The notes below the pieces were generated by a model. It was not told where the DNA came from. It searched no databases and worked only from the letters and a program-made list of their open reading frames with translations. The translations under genes were made by a program, and so were the position numbers. A stretch of DNA of 64,000 bases from assembly GCF_020076305.1 (NCBI RefSeq), contig NZ_JAIQXE010000002.1, forward strand, positions 744,001 to 808,000, in the 5' to 3' direction. Each line of letters begins with the position of its first letter. Position 1 is the first letter of the stretch. This DNA comes from Flavihumibacter profundi. GTDB taxonomy: Bacteria > Bacteroidota > Bacteroidia > Chitinophagales > Chitinophagaceae. This document shows positions 1-8,985 of this stretch, in pieces.

Positions 1-142
1 CATGGCCCAGTTCCCATTCAGTGGCTGGAAGGATAGCTTCTTTGGCGACCTGCATGGACAAGGCAAGCATGCCATTGAATTCTTTACCCAAACAAAAATT
101 GTGGTGGAACGCTGGCCGAAAGAATGGGCAAGAAAATTCTAA
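1..142 (+). CDS. iolA: Methylmalonate-semialdehyde dehydrogenase, C-terminal end (partial)
   Basis: Only the last 46 or so codons are in the window; the gene begins upstream. The tail contains [19 protein letters not shown] followed by EFFTQTK and ends in [10 protein letters not shown], which matches the conserved C-terminus of CoA-acylating methylmalonate-semialdehyde dehydrogenases of the aldehyde dehydrogenase superfamily. In inositol catabolism this enzyme turns malonate semialdehyde into acetyl-CoA and CO2. Its position 40 bp before iolE and iolG on the same strand supports the IolA role rather than valine breakdown, although the same enzyme can serve both. Confidence 0.8.
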   Translation, partial: MAQFPFSGWKDSFFGDLHGQGKHAIEFFTQTKIVVERWPKEWARKF

Positions 143-182
143 TGGGGAGCAACAAAAAAGAAGAAATAAATAAACGAATAAT

Positions 183-1091
183 ATGAAGAAAATAAAAATT
201 GCCAATGCGCCTTGTAGCTGGGGTGTATTAGAATTTGAATTGGAAGGCGAGGCGATGGGCTACCAGCAGGTATTGGATGAAATTGCCGCGACGGGTTATG
301 CCGGTACAGAATTGGGAGATTGGGGATTTATGCCAACTGACCCTGGCCAGTTGCGAGCAGCTATCCAGCAAAGGAACCTGGAACTTTTGGGTGCTTTTGT
401 TCCGGTGGCTTTGTCAGATGAATCGGCCCATGCTGAAGGAATTGAACGCGCGTTAAAGACTGCCGGGTTGATGCATGGCGCGGGATATGCAGATGCCTTT
501 ATAGTATTGGCAGATAACAATGGAACAGTCCCTGAGAGAACCCGCAATGCAGGCAGGGTCCAGGCAGGCCAATTGTTGCCATTAGCGCAATACAAAACAA
601 TTGCAAAAGGTGCAGACGCATTGGCTTTGGCAGTAAAGGAAAAATATGGCATGCGTACTGTATTTCACCACCATGGTGCAGGTTATGTTGAGACCCCGCA
701 GGAAATTGACTGGTTGCTGGAGTTTACAGATCCGCAATTGGTGGGATTGTGTTTCGATACCGGCCATTACCGTTTGGGTGGTGGTGCAGATCCTTTAGCC
801 GCCCTGGAAAAGTATTATTCCCGGGTTTGGCATGTGCATTTCAAGGATTTCAATCCTGAAGTTGCCATGATGTCTGCAGTTAATAACTGGGATTATTTTG
901 AATCAGTCAGGAATGGTATTTTCTGCGAACTGGGAAAAGGAGATGTTCCCTTTGAAGCCATCAGCAAGTTCCTGGACAGCAGGAACTACGAAGGCTGGAT
1001 TGTTGTGGAACAGGATGTTTTACCCGGTATGGGAGCGCCGAAAGTTTGTGCGCAACATAACCGTGATTTCCTGAAAAGTATCGGCCTATAA
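183..1091 (+). CDS. iolE: Inosose dehydratase (IolE-like, xylose isomerase-like TIM barrel)
   Basis: The 302-residue protein has the AP-endonuclease-2/xylose isomerase-like TIM barrel. NAPCSWGV at residues 8-15 is the typical IolE opening. Metal and substrate residues expected for the family lie in TELGDWG, FHHHGAG, CFDTGHYRLGG, HVHFKD and VVEQD. IolE dehydrates 2-keto-myo-inositol to 3D-trihydroxycyclohexane-dione in the cytoplasm, the second step of inositol breakdown. The gene sits between iolA and iolG with short gaps of about 40 and 32 bp, so the three are probably cotranscribed. The close relative IolI (inosose isomerase) has the same fold, but the length and N-terminal motif favour IolE. 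Confidence 0.85.
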   Translation: MKKIKIANAPCSWGVLEFELEGEAMGYQQVLDEIAATGYAGTELGDWGFMPTDPGQLRAAIQQRNLELLGAFVPVALSDESAHAEGIERALKTAGLMHGAGYADAFIVLADNNGTVPERTRNAGRVQAGQLLPLAQYKTIAKGADALALAVKEKYGMRTVFHHHGAGYVETPQEIDWLLEFTDPQLVGLCFDTGHYRLGGGADPLAALEKYYSRVWHVHFKDFNPEVAMMSAVNNWDYFESVRNGIFCELGKGDVPFEAISKFLDSRNYEGWIVVEQDVLPGMGAPKVCAQHNRDFLKSIGL

Positions 1092-1123
1092 ATAAAATAA
1101 AGTCTTATAACAATTACCAGTAT

Positions 1124-2134
1124 ATGAAAAAAGTTAACATAGCCATTTTGGGCATTGGCAGGATCGGGAAGATCCATTTAAAGAATATGCTTCGGCATTT
1201 TTCCGGTGTGAATGTAGTTGCTGTAGCTGATGTCAATTTCCCAGCGGATGAATTTAAAAAGGAATTCCGCGACATATTTTTTTCGAGCCAGCCTGCAGAT
1301 GTGGTTTCCATTCCCGAGGTAGAAGCAATTGTGATTTGCACTCCTACCAGTTCGCACGCGGCTATGATTGAAATGGCCGTTAAAGCGGGGAAACATATTT
1401 TTTGTGAGAAGCCGGTAGACCTTTCCCTTGAAAGGACCAGGGCCCTGGTTGAAATGGCAAAAGCTGCAGGTGTGAAACTGATGCTAGGGTTCAACCGTCG
1501 CTTTGATCCTGATTTTATGGAAGCGCGCAAGAATATCCAGGCAGGAAGGATAGGGGATATCCAGGTAGTAAAAATTACGAGCCGTGACCCGGGTTTGCCT
1601 CCACTGGATTATATAAAAAATTCGGGTGGCTTGTTTATGGATATGGCCATCCACGATTTTGATATGGCCCGTTACATGATGGGTAAAGAAGTAAAGGAAG
1701 TGTATTCAAAAGGTTTGGTATTGGTTGACAAGCAGGTGGCTGATGCGGGAGATATCGATACGGCGCTGACTACCCTCGTTTTTGAAGACGGTACTTATGC
1801 GGTTATCGACAATAGCCGTAAAGCCATTTATGGGTATGACCAGCGTATTGAAATATTTGGCAATAAAGGGATGATCCAGGTAGACAATAACCTGCACAAC
1901 CGCAATATTATTTCGGATGCAAATGGTATTCATCATGCCCTGCCACTCGATTTCTTTATGGATCGATATGCTGCATCCTACCTCGGCGAAATGCAGCATT
2001 TTATAGATGCATTGAGTAATAATGCACCATTACCTGTTACCGGGGAAGACGGGCTGAAGGCCACGGTAATTGCAGTAGCAGCGAAAAAATCAGTCGCTGA
2101 AGGCCGCCCCGTTTTGATCAGTGAAATCAAATGA
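1124..2134 (+). CDS. iolG: Inositol 2-dehydrogenase (Gfo/Idh/MocA family)
   Basis: A 336-residue oxidoreductase with an N-terminal Rossmann fold (GIGRIG at residues 10-15) and the CEKP motif whose Lys96 is the expected catalytic lysine. FMDMAIHDFD carries Asp173 and His177, matching the catalytic Asp/His pair of Bacillus IolG. The enzyme oxidises myo-inositol to scyllo-inosose with NAD+, the first step of the pathway. Its stop codon overlaps the ATG of the following lacI-type gene by 4 bp (ATGA), so translation is probably coupled. The family also contains other sugar dehydrogenases; the neighbours iolE and iolA decide the assignment. Confidence 0.85.
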   Translation: MKKVNIAILGIGRIGKIHLKNMLRHFSGVNVVAVADVNFPADEFKKEFRDIFFSSQPADVVSIPEVEAIVICTPTSSHAAMIEMAVKAGKHIFCEKPVDLSLERTRALVEMAKAAGVKLMLGFNRRFDPDFMEARKNIQAGRIGDIQVVKITSRDPGLPPLDYIKNSGGLFMDMAIHDFDMARYMMGKEVKEVYSKGLVLVDKQVADAGDIDTALTTLVFEDGTYAVIDNSRKAIYGYDQRIEIFGNKGMIQVDNNLHNRNIISDANGIHHALPLDFFMDRYAASYLGEMQHFIDALSNNAPLPVTGEDGLKATVIAVAAKKSVAEGRPVLISEIK

Positions 2135-3165
2135 CCAGGAAGACTTCTATAAAAGATATTGCTGCAAGGGCCGGTGTTTCATTAACTACTGTTTCGATTG
2201 TGCTGAATGGACGCGCGCGTGAGATGAAGATCAGTGATGCCATGGCGGAGAAAATAACCAGCCTGGCCAAGAAAATGAACTACCGGCCCAATCAGTTTGC
2301 CAAAGGGCTTCGCACGGGTAAAACTAATACCATCGGGTTGATTGTGGATGATATTTCCAATTACTTCTTCGGCCACCTGGCCAAGTTTGTAGAAGAAGAA
2401 GCAGATGTACTGGGTTATACTGTGATGTTTTGCAGCAGTGAGAATAATGAAGGGAAGTCCAGGAATATTTTGAACATGCTTGTCGACAAGCAGATGGATG
2501 GGTATATAATTGCACCAACAACTTCGATGCTCCCGGAATTAGAGCGGCTGGTCAGGGAAAAAAAGCCGGCAGTTTTAATAGACCGGTATTACCCGCAACT
2601 GGATACCAGTTATGTTACCATTGATAATACGAAAGGGAGCCTTGATGCCGTGAATTACCTCGCGAAAAAAGGCCATACTAAAATTGCACTGGTAACCAAT
2701 GAGACAGACCAGGTGCAAATGGTGCAACGTATCAGCGGGTATGCCGATGGGTTACAAAGGAATAAACTGCCATTTGATAAAACACTGGTTAAGAAAATTA
2801 AATTTGGCCTTAGTGATGAAAAACTTGTAAAGGACATCAGGCAGTTCTTAACAGCGAAGGAAGGTGAAATTGATGCCATATTTTTCACTTCCAATAATTT
2901 GGGCATAGCAGGTTTGGAAGCTTTGCATATGATTGGGAAAAAAATCCCGGATGATATTTCAGTGCTGTGTTTTGATGACAATGATTTGTTTCGTTTGGGT
3001 ACACCGGGAATTACAGTGGTTTCACAACCCATAAAAACCATTGCAAAGAAAGCCGTTGAATTGCTGGTTAGGCAGATCAGCCAGGTTCAGTCTGAAACCG
3101 AACATGTTGTCCTGCTAACCAGCATGATAGAAAGGGAATCGGTGAACCAGCCGGTAAGTAAATAG
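2131..3165 (+). CDS. LacI-family transcriptional regulator, probably of inositol catabolism
   Basis: A 344-residue protein with a canonical LacI helix-turn-helix at residues 4-55 (IKDIAARAGVSLTTVSIVLNG, hinge YRPNQFAKGL) and a C-terminal periplasmic-binding-protein-like sensor starting at NTIGLIVDDISNYFFG. It overlaps iolG by 4 bp, so it is the last gene of the iol operon and probably an autoregulated repressor responding to an inositol intermediate; this is inferred from position. No operator is visible because the operon start lies outside the window. It ends 3 bp from the convergent btuB-like gene. Confidence 0.85.
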   Translation: MTRKTSIKDIAARAGVSLTTVSIVLNGRAREMKISDAMAEKITSLAKKMNYRPNQFAKGLRTGKTNTIGLIVDDISNYFFGHLAKFVEEEADVLGYTVMFCSSENNEGKSRNILNMLVDKQMDGYIIAPTTSMLPELERLVREKKPAVLIDRYYPQLDTSYVTIDNTKGSLDAVNYLAKKGHTKIALVTNETDQVQMVQRISGYADGLQRNKLPFDKTLVKKIKFGLSDEKLVKDIRQFLTAKEGEIDAIFFTSNNLGIAGLEALHMIGKKIPDDISVLCFDDNDLFRLGTPGITVVSQPIKTIAKKAVELLVRQISQVQSETEHVVLLTSMIERESVNQPVSK

Positions 3166-3168
3166 TTA

Positions 3169-5127
3169 TTACAATTTTACTTTTACACCAGCCATCATAT
3201 TGAACCTACGGCTATTGTAGCCATACAGGTCAAAATATTGCTGGTTGGTTATATTGCTGAAATCTGCATAAATTTCCAGGAATGAGGCGGCTTTATAATT
3301 CGCATAGGCACCGAGGTTGTAATAGGCGCCAAGTTGTTTTGGTTCCGCTTCAAAACTGGCCGGATTAAAATAAATATCCTGCCGCTTATCTACCCAGCGG
3401 AAACTCGCGCTTACATATAACCTGGGGTTCAGTTGAAAGCCAGATTGTAAATTGACGTTGTGTTTCGGCCGGCGATATAAATTGAAATAGCTGCTGTCTT
3501 TCCCATTATTTTGCGTGGTTATAGCGCCATCTGTGAAAGTATAATTAGCGGTAAACTGCAACTTGCCGGATGGCCTGAAAATGAATTCTGTTTCAACTCC
3601 CTTGTCGGCTTGCTTATCCGCGTTTTTGTATTGTCCATAAGGAGGAGTGAAACTGCTTTGGAATATAATTACATCTTTTATACTCCTGTTAAAATAAGTT
3701 GCCCGGGCCGTTATTTTTTTTGAGTTGCTATTGTATTGTAAACCTGCTTCGTACTGGAAGCTATGTTCAGGATCGAGGTCAGGGTTTCCGTATTCGGAAG
3801 CAAGATGATAAACTGAAGGCGCCCTGAAGGCGGTTGCCACTGAGCCATACAGCTTTATGTTTTTCTGCAGCATGAAATAGGGGTTGACAGAATAAGTAAA
3901 CACATCCCCGAAATCATTATGGTGTGTTAACCTGCCACCGATTTCGGCACCAAACCAGCCAAATTCTTTCAATGAAAAAGAGGTATAGGCACTCATCATA
4001 TTTGCTGCCAGGCTGTCTTTGCCAAGATTGCTGTAACTGGTGGTGATGTCTGCCGAATTGCTACGGTAGTCGATGCCCGCCAGTAAGGCAAGGTGCTTGT
4101 GCAATACCAGGTTAAGGTATGATTCCGCGAAAAGGGAACGGCCCTTGTAATCGCCATGAAATGGGTCATAGTCATTTTGTCCAACAGGGTTATTCACCAG
4201 GTCATCATACCTGCGCCTGATACCGTTGTAATTCAGGTTAACCGTAACTGATCCATTTTTAAATGTATTCAGGGATTGGAGGCTGTATAAGTCCTGCTCG
4301 TATTTAATGGTATTGTTTTTATCATCTGCCAGGGCATCATCATCGATATCGGCGCCATACCTGCTTTTCTGCCAGTAGCCGCGCAAAGACCAGTGATTAG
4401 AAATGGAATAGCCAAGTGATGCATTGTAAATATCCTGGTGATAGCCGTCTTTGTCGAAACCCTGGTTTCCGGTTGCATCATAAGCCGCGGAAAACCCTTT
4501 TGATTGCAGCCTGTCATACTGCAGCGAATAATTAAATTTCCCAGACTGTCCGCTAACCCCGGCATTGCCTTTAAAAGTTCCATAGGTCCCGCCTGCGAGG
4601 TGGAGGTTGGCACCCAGGGCTTTTCCTGATTGATTTTTACGGGTGATGATATTGATTACACCAGCTACTGCATCTGAGCCGTACAAGGTAGATTGTGCCC
4701 CTTTCAGGATTTCAATCCGCTCCACCTGGTCGGTGGCGATGTGGTTAATATCAAACTGAATGGTGATTCCAGAACCATCCGTAACCGGCATGCCATCAAT
4801 AAGGATCAGCGTGTTTGCTGCAGCCGCACCGCGCATGTAAATAGTCTGGTTGGTGCCTAATGCATTCTGGGCGCCATTAACGATGATGCCTGCCTGTTCA
4901 TTCAAAACCTGGCTGATGGTGCGGCCGCTGTTGTTTTCCAGGGTTCGCCTGTCGATTACTGTCAGGACCTTGCCTGTGCTGCTTTGTTTCTGGGGTGTTT
5001 TGTTTGCGGTAACAACCACTTCATCAAGCGACCTGATTCCTGAACTGTCTGGTAAAATGCCCTGTTGCTGGGCCAAAAGGGGACTGCCAATTAACGTAGC
5101 AGCCACCAAAATCCATTGTTTTTTCAT
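3169..5127 (-). CDS. btuB: TonB-dependent vitamin B12 receptor (BtuB-like)
   Basis: A 652-residue outer-membrane receptor. A signal peptide (MKKQWILVAATLIGSPLLAQ) is followed by a TonB-box-like segment DEVVVTANK. The plug carries the typical features LIDGMPV, DQVERIEILKGAQSTLYGSDAVAGVINI, and the beta-barrel ends in the aromatic-poor strand NMMAGVKVKL. The B12 assignment rests on context: a complete cobalamin riboswitch lies directly upstream on the same strand, with its 3' end about 125 nt before the ATG. Expression should therefore fall when adenosylcobalamin is plentiful. The gene size and plug motifs fit BtuB. No periplasmic BtuF or BtuCD genes are present in the window. Confidence 0.85.
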   Translation of the reverse strand: MKKQWILVAATLIGSPLLAQQQGILPDSSGIRSLDEVVVTANKTPQKQSSTGKVLTVIDRRTLENNSGRTISQVLNEQAGIIVNGAQNALGTNQTIYMRGAAAANTLILIDGMPVTDGSGITIQFDINHIATDQVERIEILKGAQSTLYGSDAVAGVINIITRKNQSGKALGANLHLAGGTYGTFKGNAGVSGQSGKFNYSLQYDRLQSKGFSAAYDATGNQGFDKDGYHQDIYNASLGYSISNHWSLRGYWQKSRYGADIDDDALADDKNNTIKYEQDLYSLQSLNTFKNGSVTVNLNYNGIRRRYDDLVNNPVGQNDYDPFHGDYKGRSLFAESYLNLVLHKHLALLAGIDYRSNSADITTSYSNLGKDSLAANMMSAYTSFSLKEFGWFGAEIGGRLTHHNDFGDVFTYSVNPYFMLQKNIKLYGSVATAFRAPSVYHLASEYGNPDLDPEHSFQYEAGLQYNSNSKKITARATYFNRSIKDVIIFQSSFTPPYGQYKNADKQADKGVETEFIFRPSGKLQFTANYTFTDGAITTQNNGKDSSYFNLYRRPKHNVNLQSGFQLNPRLYVSASFRWVDKRQDIYFNPASFEAEPKQLGAYYNLGAYANYKAASFLEIYADFSNITNQQYFDLYGYNSRRFNMMAGVKVKL

Positions 5128-5249
5128 CTGTAGAAAAAATGATTTAAGTGACTGCTTCCGGAAAAAATTGAAGAGTAGAAATATAAATGGCCTGTGAAGG
5201 CCTTTTACAGTTCATGCTTTTCTCCCGAAAGCAAAATGAATGTTATACG

Positions 5250-5439
5250 GCACCTGGCAGGTCTTCTGGCTCATTCTGCGTTAAACACCTTCCCATCAGC
5301 GCAAACTGACAGTGGTTGATTTGTTTAAGGGGTAACACTACAATTGCATCACCTGAATTTACAGCTACGGGGATAGCGCCGGGATTACACCGGACTTCCC
5401 TTTTAATCCGGTGAGGGTTAGCTCACCAGAACCGGGCAC
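5250..5439 (-). promoter_or_regulatory. Cobalamin riboswitch upstream of the btuB-like receptor
   Basis: Read on the minus strand, this leader has the core of a cobalamin riboswitch: GGGAAGTCCGGTG then AATCCCGG, CTATCCCCGTAGCTGTAA, CCACTG, GGGAAGG, and the B12 box AGCCAGAAGACCTGCC at 5256-5271. The closing stem pairs GTGCCCGG (5432-5439) with CCAGGTGC (5250-5257) with one mismatch. The 120-nt stretch between the B12 box and the btuB ATG holds a GGCC...GGCC hairpin (about 5189-5202) that may belong to the expression platform, but it lacks a strong U tract, so translational control is equally possible. Confidence 0.93.
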
Positions 5440-5443
5440 AGCG

Positions 5444-5451
5444 CGAAGGTA
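5444..5451 (-). promoter_or_regulatory. Probable -7 promoter box for the riboswitch-btuB transcript
   Basis: On the minus strand TACCTTCG differs by one base from the Bacteroidota -7 consensus TAnnTTTG. It ends about 5 nt before the first base of the riboswitch closing stem at 5439, which is where transcription would be expected to start. A perfect AT-rich palindrome (5461-5480) lies in the -33 area. Confidence 0.5.
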
Positions 5452-5460
5452 TTGAAAGAA

Positions 5461-5480
5461 AAATTTTCTATAGAAAATTT
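5461..5480. repeat. Perfect 20-bp AT-rich palindrome between the two TonB receptor genes
   Basis: AAATTTTCTATAGAAAATTT reads identically on both strands. It lies 13 bp past the stop codon of the upstream receptor gene and 10 bp before the -7 box of the riboswitch transcript. On the minus strand it is followed by TTC, so it could act as a weak A-U hairpin terminator for the upstream gene or as an operator overlapping the -33 region of btuB. The sequence alone does not decide. Confidence 0.6.
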
Positions 5481-5493
5481 CCGGAACTGCACA

Positions 5494-7554
5494 TCATAAA
5501 ATAACAATCCGGAGCCCCATAAAATAATTCCTTTTCATTGCAGCATTGTAATACCGGCCGCCAACAGCATTGATATCATTACCAAGACTGTAGGTTGAAT
5601 TGAACAGGTTGTCTGCACCGGCAAACCCGCTTAGCTGCCGCCAGATCTTGCTACCAACCCTGAAGCCTAAAAGCTGGTAGGCAGAGGCTTTGGCAGTATT
5701 GGCATCATTCAGCCAAATAGGATCTACATACTGGTAGGTAAGGTGTGCTGAAATTTTATAAGGGCCTTCGAGATCCAATCCGGTTGATACCACTTGTTTG
5801 GCAATGCCAGGAATTTGCTTGCCACTATAGTCGGTATTTCCTTGTTTGAACTGGTCATAAGAAAAGGGGTTTAGGGCATAGCTGCACCAATACTGGAGTC
5901 CCCATGAATCAGGCTGGCTGTATTTTTGGGCAAGAATTTCATATTTAAGGTAGCCTTCAAATCCATATTGACGGGTAGAACCTGCATTTTCAAAATAGTC
6001 AGCCCCGGATGAATCACGCCGCGAAACAATTGCATCCTGTAAACGGAAATAAAAAACATTAATATCAAACCAAAGCCTGTTTTTGAAAGTCCTGCCCCTG
6101 AAGCCTGCTTCATAATTCCAGCCCCATTCTGCCTGTAACTGCGTATTGATTACACTTGTAGACGGCAATAATTCAGCGGTCGTAGGCGGGGAAAATCCCT
6201 TTGAAGCCAATGCATAAATGGTAGATGAGCGGAAAGTCTTCGAGAGGGAAATCCTTGGGCACCATTCACCCCTGTAGTCTGTTGACGATGTGCTTACCGG
6301 CACAGTAGTTTCCCGGCTGATTGTTACCCGGTTACTATTCCAGCTGATGCCACCCGCCGGGTGCCACCCGCCGGGTAAACTGAATTCGACCTGCGAAAAA
6401 ATGAGGGCATTTTTTGGGGTTACAGCATCGGCAGTCTGAAGGCTATCGGGTTTGCCCTGCTTATTGCGGAATACGTTTACCTGGTAATGGCCTTCCTGCC
6501 ATTCGCCCCCGGCAGTTAATTGTAATTTACTGCGACCTACCGGAGCCGTATACGCGAATAGTGCCCTTCCACCGTAATGCGGTTCAGAGCGCTCTTCATA
6601 ATTCCGTATTGTTGGGTTATCAACTTTTGTGAATGCACCATATAATGATATCCCTAAACTAAGGCGGGAAGAAGGTTGGAAATGCTGGTATATACCGCTG
6701 TAAAATGTTTTTTGTGCAATAGCTGCCTGCGCATCTTCTGCAGAAGGGAATGGCCCTGCCGCAGGCCTGGCTTGTTTTGGGTCCTGCTGGTATTGGGCCA
6801 GGGTAAGAGCGCCAGGGGTCTCGTAATGTAAATCGCTATACAGGACAAGTGCCGATAAACTTGCTTTGTCATTTTCCCGTACTGTTGCCTGCCAGCTGCC
6901 GAAGGTCCGTTCCATTGCAGTATGGTTCCTGTATCCATCCAACCGCATATGGTGAAGTGTGATTCGGTTATTCATTGCGATTGTCCCAAATGATAGGCCT
7001 GCATCAGCCTGCCGGAGGCCATAACTTCCTGCGGTAAGGTTAAGGACAATTGATTTTTTTGAACTAGTATCACCATAAGCGAGGAGGGCCCCACCCGTGC
7101 CTGCTCCATAACTGCTACTGGCAGGGCCTTTAAGGATTTCCAGTTGGGAAAATGCTGCAGGTGGAAATCCGTTCAGGTAAGTATTGCCACCCGGATCGGT
7201 AAAAGGTAACTGATCGTAATACATCCTGATATTCCGGACCCCGAATGGAGATCGCAGTGAACTACCCCTGATAGCTAACCGATAACTGCCAGGCGACCTT
7301 TCTTCCATTCTTACACCAGGTATAACATTAACTGCCGGTAATGCTGTAACAGGGGAAAACCGCTGCCAGTCTTCAGGCCTTACGAGGCCAACAGCTGCAG
7401 CAGCTTCCTTCAGGCGCATAGGCCGTGAATACCCTTGTACAATTACCGAATCCAGCGGTATGAATGTCTTTTCAGCAGAATCCTTAACCTGTGCCACAAC
7501 AGCTATAGCCCTAAAAAACAGGCAGGTTAAAATAAATGGTTTTATCCAGCGCAT
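5494..7554 (-). CDS. TonB-dependent outer-membrane receptor, substrate unknown
   Basis: A 686-residue TonB-dependent receptor with an N-terminal signal peptide ending near VVAQ, a TonB-box-like segment LDSVIVQGYS, plug motifs (PGVRMEERSPGSYRLAIRGS, FSQLEILKGPASSSYGAG) and a C-terminal barrel ending in the hydrophobic strand NYFMGLRIVIL. It has no N-terminal carboxypeptidase-like domain, so it resembles siderophore or vitamin receptors more than SusC. The gene lies upstream of, and in the same direction as, the riboswitch-controlled btuB-like gene but is not itself preceded by the riboswitch. It is divergent from the permease gene starting 67 bp away. Iron complexes or a corrinoid are possible ligands; I cannot choose. 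Confidence 0.85.
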   Translation of the reverse strand: MRWIKPFILTCLFFRAIAVVAQVKDSAEKTFIPLDSVIVQGYSRPMRLKEAAAAVGLVRPEDWQRFSPVTALPAVNVIPGVRMEERSPGSYRLAIRGSSLRSPFGVRNIRMYYDQLPFTDPGGNTYLNGFPPAAFSQLEILKGPASSSYGAGTGGALLAYGDTSSKKSIVLNLTAGSYGLRQADAGLSFGTIAMNNRITLHHMRLDGYRNHTAMERTFGSWQATVRENDKASLSALVLYSDLHYETPGALTLAQYQQDPKQARPAAGPFPSAEDAQAAIAQKTFYSGIYQHFQPSSRLSLGISLYGAFTKVDNPTIRNYEERSEPHYGGRALFAYTAPVGRSKLQLTAGGEWQEGHYQVNVFRNKQGKPDSLQTADAVTPKNALIFSQVEFSLPGGWHPAGGISWNSNRVTISRETTVPVSTSSTDYRGEWCPRISLSKTFRSSTIYALASKGFSPPTTAELLPSTSVINTQLQAEWGWNYEAGFRGRTFKNRLWFDINVFYFRLQDAIVSRRDSSGADYFENAGSTRQYGFEGYLKYEILAQKYSQPDSWGLQYWCSYALNPFSYDQFKQGNTDYSGKQIPGIAKQVVSTGLDLEGPYKISAHLTYQYVDPIWLNDANTAKASAYQLLGFRVGSKIWRQLSGFAGADNLFNSTYSLGNDINAVGGRYYNAAMKRNYFMGLRIVIL

Positions 7555-7621
7555 ATCCGAAGATATGCCGGGAAATTAATTTTTGGTGAACGTTGATTTC
7601 TACTTTCTATATCTTCATGGC

Positions 7622-8980
7622 ATGACGGCAAAAAACCAACTTCGGCTCTTTGACCTGACCATGATCGTGATCGGGCTGGTTATCGGCATGGGCATTTTTC
7701 GAACTGCAACAGATTCAGCAATGGCAGCCATTACACCAGGCATCTATTTTTCAGCCTGGGTGGCCGGTGGAATAATTGCACTTTGCGGAGCGCTCACCTA
7801 TGCTGAAATAGGGTCAAGGTTTCCGATCACCGGGGGGTATTATAAAATTTTCGCGGAATGCTATCATCCTTCTGTTGCGTTTGCCATTAATTGCATTATA
7901 CTTATTTCTAATGCTGCTTCGCTTTCGGGTGTTGCCCTAATTGGCAGTGAATATATTTGCCAGCTAATCTTCAAAGACCCACCAGCTGATTTTATAAAGG
8001 CCCTTGTTGCCATGAGTGCCATCATAGTTTTTTATGGTGTAAACCTGGCTGGGCTTCGGATGAGTTCCCGCACCCAGAATGTATTAATGCTGATCAAGAT
8101 ATCTATGGTGCTTTTACTCATCGGATCCCTTTTCTTTCCGGGGGCGCCCGCCCAATCGGAGGCATTAACAAGCGCTGCAGAGAATACCACCCATTCACTC
8201 ATGGATTATATCAAGTCATTTGGCATAGCCCTTATTGCTGTTTCATTTACCTATGGGGGGTACCAGCAAACCATCAATTTCGGTGATGAAGTGCACGAGC
8301 CCCGGAAAACCATACCCCGGGGCATTTTCATTGGTATACTTGTTATTATAGGGTTATACCTTTTAGTACAGTGGTCCTATGTGCATACCATTGGATTCAA
8401 TGAACTTAAAACTACCAGGGGCATTGCAGCGGTGGTTGCAGAACGGATGTTTGGCCCGACCGGCAAAACGGTTTTCACGCTGCTCTTATTCCTGGCAGTC
8501 CTGGCCTACGTAAACGTACTGCTGCTTAGTAATCCACGGGTGATGTATGCCATGAGTAAGGATGGGATTTTGCCTGTCGCATTTTCACGTAAAAATGAAA
8601 AGCGGGATGTACTAACGGTCAGCCTTACTGTATTTTCAGCCATATGTGTGCTGGTTCTTTTCTTTGCCAATACTTTCGACAAAATATTAGGGTTCACAAT
8701 TTTCCTTGATTCCATTGGAATGGCTACATCGGCTGCTACCATTTTTATTTTACGGAAGCGGACCAGCCACCTCAATAATACGGGCATCTATACCATGAGG
8801 TTATTCCCGCTCATGCCACTTGTTTTTATTGCAGCCTATACTTTCGTAGGCATAAGCATTATGTTTAATACACCGCAGCTTGCGGTTACCGGATTAGCGG
8901 TATTCGCCCTATTTTTGCTGATTTACTTTTTGGTCGTGAAAGGGAGAAATAACGTGAATCGTGAAGAAACACTCAAATAA
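7622..8980 (+). CDS. APC-family amino acid permease
   Basis: A 452-residue polytopic inner-membrane protein with about 12 hydrophobic segments. The opening FDLTMIVIGLVIGMGIFRT holds the conserved GxGIF substrate-binding motif of TM1, and TYAEIGSRFPITGGYYKIF is the usual loop after TM2. The ATG at 7622 is chosen because a longer in-frame reading would need a TTG at 7583 and would add a poorly conserved hydrophobic stretch. Only 5 bp separate it from the PLP-enzyme gene downstream, so the pair is probably cotranscribed and may import the amino acid that the enzyme degrades. The substrate cannot be named from sequence. Confidence 0.85.
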   Translation: MTAKNQLRLFDLTMIVIGLVIGMGIFRTATDSAMAAITPGIYFSAWVAGGIIALCGALTYAEIGSRFPITGGYYKIFAECYHPSVAFAINCIILISNAASLSGVALIGSEYICQLIFKDPPADFIKALVAMSAIIVFYGVNLAGLRMSSRTQNVLMLIKISMVLLLIGSLFFPGAPAQSEALTSAAENTTHSLMDYIKSFGIALIAVSFTYGGYQQTINFGDEVHEPRKTIPRGIFIGILVIIGLYLLVQWSYVHTIGFNELKTTRGIAAVVAERMFGPTGKTVFTLLLFLAVLAYVNVLLLSNPRVMYAMSKDGILPVAFSRKNEKRDVLTVSLTVFSAICVLVLFFANTFDKILGFTIFLDSIGMATSAATIFILRKRTSHLNNTGIYTMRLFPLMPLVFIAAYTFVGISIMFNTPQLAVTGLAVFALFLLIYFLVVKGRNNVNREETLK

Positions 8981-8985
8981 AAAAT

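Noticed and set aside
5144-5215. Short reading frame (23 codons, minus strand) between the cobalamin riboswitch and btuB
   Set aside because: It has no recognisable start context and lies in the likely expression platform; its length is within chance expectation.
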